DNA from: Streptomyces hydrogenans
GTDB lineage: Bacteria > Actinomycetota > Actinomycetes > Streptomycetales > Streptomycetaceae
Assembly (NCBI RefSeq): GCF_014656075.1
Contig: NZ_BNBS01000008.1
Span: forward strand, 62,001 to 126,000
Direction: 5' to 3'
Length of the DNA stretch: 64,000 nt
Position numbers and translations under genes: made by a program. Shown here piece after piece: positions 53,901 to 60,901 of this stretch. How positions within the stretch are numbered: position 1 is the first letter of the stretch; the number at the start of each line of letters is the position of its first letter. The notes under the pieces were generated by a model that worked only from the letters and a program-made list of their open reading frames with translations, was not told the DNA's origin and ran no database searches.

Positions 53901-54584
53901 ATGCGGGTTCCCGCGCAATCGGTATGCACGGCGATCCGGGACGACATCGTCTCGGGGATCTTCGAGCGCGGCAGCCGGCTGACCGAGGACCAGCTCGCCC
54001 GCCGGTACGGCGTCTCCCGCGTCCCGGTCCGCGAGGCCCTGCGCACCCTGGAGTCCGAGGGCTTCGTCGTCAGCCGCCGGCACGCGGGCGCCCAGGTCGC
54101 CGAACCCACCGACCAGGAGGCCGCCGACCTCCTCGACGTACGGGCGCTGCTCGAACCGCTCGGCGCGGCCCGGGCCGCCCAGCGTCGCACCGACGCCCAC
54201 CTCAAGGTGCTGCGCGGCCTGGTCAGGCTGGGCCAGGAGCGGGCCCGGCGGGGGCAGGGCGACGACCTCAAGGCGCTCGGCGGCTGGTTCCACGAGACCC
54301 TCGCCCAGGCGTCCGGCAGCCCGGCGCTCGCCGCGCTGCTCACCCAGCTGCGCCACAAGATCGCCTGGATGTACGCGGTGGACCGGCCGGACCGGCCGGT
54401 GGACGCCTGGGCCGAGCACGGCGCGATCGTCGACGCGATCGCCCGCGGGGACGCCGAGCGGGCCCGCGCGCTGACCGCCCTGCACGCCGAGCACGCGCTC
54501 CCGCTGCACCGGCTGAAAAGGCCCGAGCGGGGCCGTGTGAGGGTTTCGCAACATGCCGTCAACACGGCGAGCGTCCGGAATTAA
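53901..54584 (+). CDS. GntR/FadR-family transcriptional regulator
   Basis: 227 aa. Winged helix: RLTEDQLARRYGVSRVPVRE, then LESEGFVVSRRHAGAQV. The C-terminal helical FCD domain (about 85-210) has HETLAQASG and the ligand-site HGAIVDAI. Its ligand is probably a carboxylic acid, as for the FadR subgroup. ATG 53901 follows GGAGGT by five bases. It converges with ptsH, and a perfect inverted repeat lies in its own promoter region, so autoregulation is likely. A link to sugar transport through HPr is only positional. Confidence 0.92.
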   Translation: MRVPAQSVCTAIRDDIVSGIFERGSRLTEDQLARRYGVSRVPVREALRTLESEGFVVSRRHAGAQVAEPTDQEAADLLDVRALLEPLGAARAAQRRTDAHLKVLRGLVRLGQERARRGQGDDLKALGGWFHETLAQASGSPALAALLTQLRHKIAWMYAVDRPDRPVDAWAEHGAIVDAIARGDAERARALTALHAEHALPLHRLKRPERGRVRVSQHAVNTASVRN

Positions 54585-54669
54585 CACGGACACCGTATAC
54601 AAAGAATAGCTATTCCGAGGCGCTTTTCGTGCTGCCCGAAAAGGGAATGGTCCGGCTCCGGAAATGCCG

Positions 54670-54709
54670 GACGGCCGTGTCCGCCGGGAATTCCGGGAAC
54701 ACGGCCGTC
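54670..54709. terminator. Terminator between GntR gene and ptsH
   Basis: GACGGCCGTGT and ACACGGCCGTC form an 11-bp stem around an 18-base partly paired loop, 28 bases past the ptsH stop. A 12-bp palindrome GAATAGCTATTC sits nearby at 54604-54615 in an AT-rich patch. Confidence 0.65.
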
Positions 54710-54737
54710 GGGGGAGTGTGTGGTGCGACCCGCCGGG

Positions 54738-55019
54738 TCAGACCGTCTCGGGGAGCTCGTCGAGGCCCTCGGCCACGAGCTTGGCGAGGCGCTCCAGCGC
54801 GGCCTCGGCGCCCTCGGCGTCCGAAGCGAGCACGATCTCCTCGCCGCCCTGCGCGCCCAGGCCGAGCACCGCGAGCATCGACGCGGCGTTGACCGGGTTG
54901 CCGTCGGCCTTGGCGATGGTCACGGGGACACCGGAGGCCGTGGCGGCACGGACGAAGATGGAGGCGGGGCGGGCGTGCAGGCCCTCGGCCCAGCCGACGT
55001 TGACGCGGCGCTCAGCCAT
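54738..55019 (-). CDS. ptsH: Phosphocarrier protein HPr
   Basis: 93 aa, the usual actinomycete length. The phospho-accepting H15 is in AEGLHARPASIFV, and NAASMLAVLGLG holds the regulatory Ser region. HPr passes phosphate from enzyme I to sugar-specific PTS permeases. ATG 55019 is preceded by AAGGG; an upstream ATG at 55034 has no SD. It is a single gene here; ptsI is not in the window. Confidence 0.96.
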   Translation of the reverse strand: MAERRVNVGWAEGLHARPASIFVRAATASGVPVTIAKADGNPVNAASMLAVLGLGAQGGEEIVLASDAEGAEAALERLAKLVAEGLDELPETV

Positions 55020-55211
55020 GGTGTTGCCCTTCAAGTCTTCAGCGGTTGTCTAGACCAGTCTCTCACGGTGTGCGGCGTGCTCCTGCCGACCTTCGTCCCG
55101 CATCCGTGCGACGTTCGGCCCTCCTTACCTTGCACGCGGCACGGAGGGCGCGCGAGCCGTGCGCCGCGGAGGAGTGGGCGCGCGAGCGGTGCCGCCGTCG
55201 CACCCCGGCCG

Positions 55212-55217
55212 TAGGCT
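55212..55217 (+). promoter_or_regulatory. -10 element TAGGCT, leaderless-type promoter
   Basis: TAGGCT ends seven bases before ATG 55225 with no SD between; the same hexamer precedes dinG. Confidence 0.55.
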
Positions 55218-55224
55218 TTGCCCC

Positions 55225-58164
55225 ATGCGGAGCACGTCGGAGCAGGCGGACGGACCGGACGGACCGAGCGGCGAGGTGGGCGGGGGAGCGGGCGGGCGCC
55301 CGGCCCCGGAGGAGCACGCCTACCCCGACCACTGGGAGGCCGACGTCGTGCTCCGCGACGGCGGCACCGCGCGCATCCGGCCCATCACCGCCGACGACGC
55401 CGACCGGCTCGTCAGCTTCTACGAGCAGGTCTCGGACGAGTCGAAGTACTACCGCTTCTTCGCCCCCTACCCCCGGCTCTCCGCCAAGGACGTCCACCGC
55501 TTCACCCACCACGACTTCGTCGACCGGGTCGGCCTCGCCGCCACCGTCGGCGGCGAGTTCATCGCCACCGTCCGCTACGACCGGATCGACGACCGGGGCC
55601 GCCCCGCCTCGACCCCCGCCGACGAGGCCGAGGTCGCCTTCCTCGTCCAGGACGCCCACCAGGGCCGGGGCGTCGCCTCCGCCCTCCTCGAACACATCGC
55701 GGCCGTCGCCCGCGAGCGCGGCATCCGCCGCTTCGCCGCCGAGGTGCTCCCCGCCAACACCAAGATGATCAAGGTGTTCACGGACGCCGGCTACACCCAG
55801 AAGCGCAGCTTCGAGGACGGCTCCGTCCGCCTCCACCTCGACCTGGAGCCCACCGACCGCTCCCTCGCCGTCCAGCGCGCCCGCGAACAGCGCGCCGAGG
55901 CCCGCTCCGTCCAGCGACTCCTCGCCCCCGCCTCGGTCGCCGTCGTCGGCGCCGGACGCACCCCCGGCGGCGTCGGCAGGACCGTGCTCCGGAACCTGCT
56001 GGGCGCCGGCTTCACCGGCCGGGTGTACGCGGTCAACCCCGGACTCGGCCCCGGGGAGACCGAACTCGACGGCGTGCCCGCCTTCCCCTCCGTCGCGGCC
56101 GTCGGCGCCCCCGTCGACCTCGCGATCGTCGCCGTCCCCGCCGAGCGGGTCCCCGAGGTCGTCGCCGACTGCGGCGAGCACGGCGTACGGGGCCTGGTCG
56201 TCCTCTCCGCCGGCTACGCCGAGAGCGGCACCGAGGGCCGCGCACGGCAGCGAGCCCTGGTCCGCCAGGCCCGCTCCTACGGCATGCGGATCATCGGGCC
56301 CAACGCCTTCGGCATCATCGACACCGCCGCCGACGTCCGGCTCAACGCCTCCCTCGCCCCCGAGATGCCCGCCGCCGGCCGCATCGGCCTCTTCACCCAG
56401 TCGGCCGCCATCGGCGTCGCCCTCCTCGCCCGGCTGCACCGGCGCGGCGCCGGCCTCTCCTCCTTCATCTCCGCCGGCAACCGCGCGGACGTCTCCGGCA
56501 ACGACGTCCTCCAGCACTGGTACGACGACCCGGCGACCGACGTCGTCCTCCTCTACCTGGAGTCGATCGGCAACCCCCGCAAGTTCACCCGGCTCGCCCG
56601 CCGGACCGCCGCCGTCAAGCCCGTCGTCGTCGTCAAGGGCGCCCGCCACAGCGGCAGCGCCCCGCCCGGCCACCGCGTCCCCGTCACCCGCGTCCCGCAC
56701 GCCACCGTCGACGCGCTGCTCCGCCAGGCCGGCGTCATCCGCGTCGACACCGTCACCGAACTCGTCGACGCCGGCGTGCTGCTCGCCGGGCAGCCGCTCC
56801 CCGCGGGACCGCGCGTCGCGATCCTCGGCAACTCCGAGTCCCTCGGCCTCCTCACGTACGACGCCTGCCTCACCGAGGGGCTGCGCCCGCAGCGGCCCCT
56901 GGACCTGACGACCGCCGCCACCCCCGCCGACTTCCGGGACGCGCTCGCCGCCGCCCTCGCCGACGACACCTGCGACGCGGTCGTCGTCACCGCGATCCCC
57001 TGGGTCGGCATCGAGGGCACCACCGAGGTGCTGGCCGCCTCCCTCCGCGAGGCCGTCGCGGGCGGCGGAGCCGCCGGCGCCGCCAAGCCGGTCGTCGTCG
57101 TCCACGTCGAGATGGGCGGCCTCGCCGAGGCGCTGTCCGCCGCCACCAGCACCCGCCCCGCCCCCGCGCGCACCCGCCGCCCGACGGCCGCCGCACCCGC
57201 CCCCGTACCGCAGGAGGCACCGGAGGCGCAGGAGGCACCGGAGGCGCAGGAGGCGCCGGAGCCCCCGGACCCGGCCGCCCCCGCCCGGAACATCCCCGCC
57301 TACCCCGCCGCCGAGCGGGCCGTCCGGGCCCTCGCCGAGGCCGTGCGGTACGGGCAGTGGCGCCGACAGGCCGCCGACCCGGGACGGGTACCGGAGTACG
57401 ACGCCATCGACCAGGCCGGCGCCGCCGCGCTCATCGACCGCGTGCTCGCCGAGCGGGGCGCCGGGCAGGAGTCCCGCGGCGTGACCCTCACCACCGACGA
57501 GACCGGCGAACTGCTCGGCCGCTACGGCATCGCCGTCCGCCCCGCCCTGCCCGCGCCCGGGCCCGACGAGGCCGTCGCGGCCGCCGCCCGGCTCGGCTAC
57601 CCGGTCGCCCTCAAGACCACCGCCCCGCACCTGCGCCACCGCCCGGACCTCGGCGGCGTCCGGCTCGACCTGGCCACCGAGGAGCAGCTGCGCACCGCCT
57701 ACGCCGAGCTGACCGAGGCCCTCGGCAAGCCCGAGGAGCTCCAGCCGGTCGTCCAGGCGATGGCGCCCCGGGGCGTCGACACCGTCGTGCGCGCCGCCAT
57801 CGACCCCGCCGTCGGCGCCGTGCTCTCCTTCGGCCTCGCCGGCGCCGCCTCCGAGCTGCTCGGCGACACCGCCCACCGGCTGATCCCGGCCACCGACCGG
57901 GACGCCGCCGAACTGGTCCGCTCCATCCGCACCGCCCCGCTGCTCTTCGGCTGGCGCGGCTCGGCCCCCGTCGACACCCCGGCCCTGGAGGAGCTGCTGC
58001 TCCGCGTCTCCCGGCTGGTCGACGACCACCCGGAGATCGTCTCCGTCGCCCTCGAACCGGCCGTGGTCGCCCCGGGCGGCGTCTCCGTCCTCGGCGCCGC
58101 GGTCCGCCTCGCCCCGCCCCCGCCCACCACCGACCTCGGCCCCCGCCGCCTGCCCAGCTACTGA
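55225..58164 (+). CDS. PatA-like protein: N-terminal GNAT fused to NDP-forming acyl-CoA synthetase
   Basis: 979 aa. GNAT domain about 50-215: IRPITADDADRLVSFYEQVS, and the acetyl-CoA loop DAHQGRGVASALL. Then the CoA-binding domain (ASVAVVGAGRTPGGVG), the succinyl-CoA ligase-like part (AILGNSESLGLLTYDA), a Pro/Glu linker with an 18-bp tandem repeat encoding APEAQE (about 57215-57262), and an ATP-grasp domain (TTDETGELLGRYGIAVRPAL ...). Fusions of this type are protein lysine acetyltransferases that control acetyl-CoA synthetase; the synthetase part usually serves as sensor only. The N-terminal position of GNAT agrees with what I recall of Streptomyces PatA. Confidence 0.9.
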   Translation: MRSTSEQADGPDGPSGEVGGGAGGRPAPEEHAYPDHWEADVVLRDGGTARIRPITADDADRLVSFYEQVSDESKYYRFFAPYPRLSAKDVHRFTHHDFVDRVGLAATVGGEFIATVRYDRIDDRGRPASTPADEAEVAFLVQDAHQGRGVASALLEHIAAVARERGIRRFAAEVLPANTKMIKVFTDAGYTQKRSFEDGSVRLHLDLEPTDRSLAVQRAREQRAEARSVQRLLAPASVAVVGAGRTPGGVGRTVLRNLLGAGFTGRVYAVNPGLGPGETELDGVPAFPSVAAVGAPVDLAIVAVPAERVPEVVADCGEHGVRGLVVLSAGYAESGTEGRARQRALVRQARSYGMRIIGPNAFGIIDTAADVRLNASLAPEMPAAGRIGLFTQSAAIGVALLARLHRRGAGLSSFISAGNRADVSGNDVLQHWYDDPATDVVLLYLESIGNPRKFTRLARRTAAVKPVVVVKGARHSGSAPPGHRVPVTRVPHATVDALLRQAGVIRVDTVTELVDAGVLLAGQPLPAGPRVAILGNSESLGLLTYDACLTEGLRPQRPLDLTTAATPADFRDALAAALADDTCDAVVVTAIPWVGIEGTTEVLAASLREAVAGGGAAGAAKPVVVVHVEMGGLAEALSAATSTRPAPARTRRPTAAAPAPVPQEAPEAQEAPEAQEAPEPPDPAAPARNIPAYPAAERAVRALAEAVRYGQWRRQAADPGRVPEYDAIDQAGAAALIDRVLAERGAGQESRGVTLTTDETGELLGRYGIAVRPALPAPGPDEAVAAAARLGYPVALKTTAPHLRHRPDLGGVRLDLATEEQLRTAYAELTEALGKPEELQPVVQAMAPRGVDTVVRAAIDPAVGAVLSFGLAGAASELLGDTAHRLIPATDRDAAELVRSIRTAPLLFGWRGSAPVDTPALEELLLRVSRLVDDHPEIVSVALEPAVVAPGGVSVLGAAVRLAPPPPTTDLGPRRLPSY

Positions 58165-58191
58165 GGGGCCGGGGGGTGCCTCCCGGCCCCG

Positions 58192-58197
58192 TAGGAT
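58192..58197 (+). promoter_or_regulatory. -10 element TAGGAT deciding the DUF5998 start
   Basis: TAGGAT ends seven bases before ATG 58205. A possible earlier ATG at 58196 overlaps this hexamer, so 58205 is the likely start. Confidence 0.55.
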
Positions 58198-58204
58198 GGA
58201 GTCC

Positions 58205-58804
58205 ATGGTGAAGAGCGGTACGACGACCCAGGGGCTGCGCGCGGCGATCGAGCGCAGCGGCTACTACCCGGCACTCGTGGCCGAGGCGGTGGAAGCCGCC
58301 GTCGGCGGCGAGGACGTCGCGTCGTACGTGGTCCACCAGGAGACCACCTTCGACGCCAACGAGGTCCGGCGCCACGTCACCGTCCTCGTCCTGACCCCCA
58401 GCCGCTTCATCGTCAGCCACACCGACGAGCAGGCGGCCGACAACAGCTCCCCGAGCCCCTACGCCACCACGTCCACCGAGTCCGTGAAGCTGGACCGGAT
58501 CTCGTCGGTCGTGGTCAGCCGCGTCGTCGCCAACCCGGAGTCGTACACCCCGGGCACCGTGCCCCGCGAGGTCGTCCTCACCATCGGCTGGGGCGCCGTC
58601 TCCCGGATCGACCTGGAACCCGCCGCCTGCGGCGACCCGAACTGCGACGCCGACCACGGCTACACCGGCAACGCCACCGCCGACGACCTCAGCCTGCGGG
58701 TGAGCGAGGCCGGCGACGGCCCGGACACCGTCCGGCAGACCCTCACCTTCGCCCAGGCGCTCTCCGAGGCCACCGCCGACACCGCCCCGACGGCCGGCCG
58801 CTGA
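58205..58804 (+). CDS. DUF5998 family protein
   Basis: 199 aa, a conserved actinomycete protein of unknown role. It starts with a helical segment (GLRAAIERSGYYPALVAEAV), then beta-rich parts (VLVLTPSRFIVSHTDE, REVVLTIGWGAVSRIDLE) and CGDPNCDADHGYTGN, which holds two Cys and a His and may bind metal. The strand pattern and the phrase VTVLVLTPSRFIVSHTDE recall PH-like or phosphatase-inhibitor folds, but no function can be given. The TGA overlaps the next ATG (TGATG), so it is coupled to the phosphodiesterase gene. Confidence 0.8.
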   Translation: MVKSGTTTQGLRAAIERSGYYPALVAEAVEAAVGGEDVASYVVHQETTFDANEVRRHVTVLVLTPSRFIVSHTDEQAADNSSPSPYATTSTESVKLDRISSVVVSRVVANPESYTPGTVPREVVLTIGWGAVSRIDLEPAACGDPNCDADHGYTGNATADDLSLRVSEAGDGPDTVRQTLTFAQALSEATADTAPTAGR

Positions 58805-60009
58805 TGGCCCAGCCGACCTCCGTCGCCCACGGCTGGCCGGACGACCCGGTGCCGCTCGCGCCCGAGACCGCGCCGGTGCCCGAGTACGGCTCCGGCTCCC
58901 TCGGCGACCTGCTGCCCACCCTCGTCGCCGGCCAGGGCGTGCCCGGCTTCGCCGCGCGGATCGCCGAGCTGACCCCGGCCGACCGCGCCTGCGTCTTCCT
59001 CGTCGACGGGCTCGGCTGGGAGCAGATCCTCGCCCACCCGGACGAGGCGCCCTACCTCACCTCGCTGCTCGGCACCTCGCGCGGCGGCACCGGCCGGCCG
59101 ATCACCGCCGGCTTCCCCGCCACCACCGCGACCTCGCTGGCCTCCGTCGGCACCGGCCGCGCCCCCGGCGCCCACGGCCTCGGCGGCTACATGGTCCGCA
59201 ACCCCGACACCGGCGAGCTGATGAACCAGCTCAAGTGGCGCCCCTGGACCCCGCCGAAGGTCTGGCAGCCGTACCCGACGGTCTTCCAGCAGGCCCACGA
59301 GGCCGGGATCCACACCGCGCAGGTGTCCTCCCCGATCTTCGAGCAGACCCCGCTCACCCAGATCGCGCTCAGCGGCGGCACCTTCCACGGGCGCCTCTCC
59401 GGCGAGGAGCGGATGGACCTGGCGGCGGAGCAGCTGGCCTGCGGCGACCGCTCGCTGGTCTACACGTACTACAGCGAACTCGACGGCGCCGGGCACCGCT
59501 TCGGCCTCGACTCCGACGCCTGGCGCGGCCAGCTGATGCTGGTCGACCGGCTGGTGCGGCGGCTCGCGGAGCAGCTGCCCGCCCGCTCGGCGCTCTACGT
59601 CACCGCCGACCACGGCATGGTCGACGTGCCCTTCGACGAGGAGCACCGGATCGACGTCGACGAGGACTGGGAGCTGCGCGCCGGCGTCGCCCTGCTCGGC
59701 GGCGAGGGCCGCGCCCGGCACGTCTACGCCGTCCCCGGCGCCGAGGCCGACGTCCTCACCTGCTGGCGCGAGGTCCTCGGCGAGCAGTTCTGGGTGGCGG
59801 GCCGCGACGAGGCCATCGCCCTCGGCTGGTTCGGCGACACGGTCGACGAGCGGGTGTACGGCCGGATCGGCGACGTCGTCGCCGCCGCCCACGAGGACGT
59901 CGCCCTCGTCGCCTCGGTCGGCGAGCCGCTGGAGACCCGGATGGCCGGCATGCACGGCTCGATGACCCCCGCCGAGCAGCTCGTGCCCCTCCTCGAAGTC
60001 CGCACCTGA
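58804..60009 (+). CDS. Alkaline phosphatase superfamily protein, NPP type
   Basis: 401 aa. FLVDGLGWEQ gives the first metal Asp, TTATSLASVGTG the nucleophile Thr, DGAGHRFG Asp/His ligands and TADHGMVDVP the last Asp-His pair. This matches bacterial nucleotide pyrophosphatase/phosphodiesterases. No signal peptide is visible, so it is probably cytoplasmic. Its start overlaps the stop of DUF5998 by one base, and thymidine kinase follows 59 bases later, which hints at a part in nucleotide or sugar-nucleotide metabolism. Confidence 0.9.
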   Translation: MAQPTSVAHGWPDDPVPLAPETAPVPEYGSGSLGDLLPTLVAGQGVPGFAARIAELTPADRACVFLVDGLGWEQILAHPDEAPYLTSLLGTSRGGTGRPITAGFPATTATSLASVGTGRAPGAHGLGGYMVRNPDTGELMNQLKWRPWTPPKVWQPYPTVFQQAHEAGIHTAQVSSPIFEQTPLTQIALSGGTFHGRLSGEERMDLAAEQLACGDRSLVYTYYSELDGAGHRFGLDSDAWRGQLMLVDRLVRRLAEQLPARSALYVTADHGMVDVPFDEEHRIDVDEDWELRAGVALLGGEGRARHVYAVPGAEADVLTCWREVLGEQFWVAGRDEAIALGWFGDTVDERVYGRIGDVVAAAHEDVALVASVGEPLETRMAGMHGSMTPAEQLVPLLEVRT

Positions 60010-60068
60010 CGCGTCCCCGCGCCCGCGTCCCGTCCCGCAACCCCGACCCGAAAGGTCTCCGACCCGTC

Positions 60069-60719
60069 ATGCCCGAGCTGGTGTTCTTCTCCGGAACGAT
60101 GGACTGCGGAAAGAGCACACTGGCTCTCCAGATCGCGCACAACCGCGACGCGCGCGGCCTCCAGGGCGTGATCTTCACCCGGGACGACCGGGCGGGCACC
60201 GGGAAGCTGTCCTCCCGGCTCGGTCTGGTGACCGAGGCCGTCGAGGCGCCGGAGGGCATGGACCTCTACGCGTACCTCGTCGACCAGCTCTCCCAGGGCG
60301 GCAAGGCCGACTACGTGATCGTCGACGAGGCGCAGTTCCTCGCCCCGGTCCAGATCGACCAGCTCGCCAGGATCGTCGACGACCTCGGGCTCGACGTCTA
60401 CGCCTTCGGCATCACGACCGATTTCCGCACCAAGCTCTTCCCCGGCTCGCAGCGGCTGATCGAGCTCGCCGACCGGATCGAGCAGCTCCAGGTGGAGGCG
60501 CTCTGCTGGTGCGGCGCCCGTGCCACCCACAACGCCCGCACCGTCGGCGGCCACATGGTCGTCGAGGGCGAGCAGGTCGTCGTCGGCGACGTGAACACCG
60601 CCGCGGAGATCGTCGGGTACGAGGTCCTGTGCCGCCGCCACCACCGCCGGCGGATGACGAGCGCGAGCTCCCGCGCCGCGTCCCTCTCCCCGGACGTGCT
60701 GCCGGTCACCCCGGCCTGA
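60069..60719 (+). CDS. tdk: Thymidine kinase (type II, TK1-like)
   Basis: 216 aa. P-loop GTMDCGKST (9-17), DEAQF with catalytic E87, lasso-region zinc ligands around C146/C148 (LCWCG) and C188/H191 (CRRHH), and VVVGDVN near 172. The zinc site CWC plus CxxH is unlike the usual CxxC pairs. It phosphorylates thymidine for salvage. GAAAGG lies about 13 bases before ATG 60069. About 25 extra residues at the C-terminus are Ser/Ala-rich. It follows the phosphodiesterase in the same direction. Confidence 0.94.
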   Translation: MPELVFFSGTMDCGKSTLALQIAHNRDARGLQGVIFTRDDRAGTGKLSSRLGLVTEAVEAPEGMDLYAYLVDQLSQGGKADYVIVDEAQFLAPVQIDQLARIVDDLGLDVYAFGITTDFRTKLFPGSQRLIELADRIEQLQVEALCWCGARATHNARTVGGHMVVEGEQVVVGDVNTAAEIVGYEVLCRRHHRRRMTSASSRAASLSPDVLPVTPA

Positions 60720-60764
60720 TCGCGCCGAACCCCCGGGAGACCTCCCCGAACGGCGGAGCCGACA

Positions 60765-60780
60765 CCGGGTGTTCACCCGG
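60765..60780 (+). terminator. Small stem-loop after tdk
   Basis: CCGGGTG, TT, CACCCGG: perfect 7-bp arms, 46 bases after the tdk stop. Weak on its own. Confidence 0.4.
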
Positions 60781-60901
60781 AGGGTGCCGGGAGATCGCCC
60801 GGTGATCCACTTCGGGTCGCCCGAACCAGGAGTAATGGGTTCGTCCCGCCGCGCGTTCGCCGCGGGTGACCGACGCGAGCCCCGTGCTCCCTGGAGGACC
60901 C

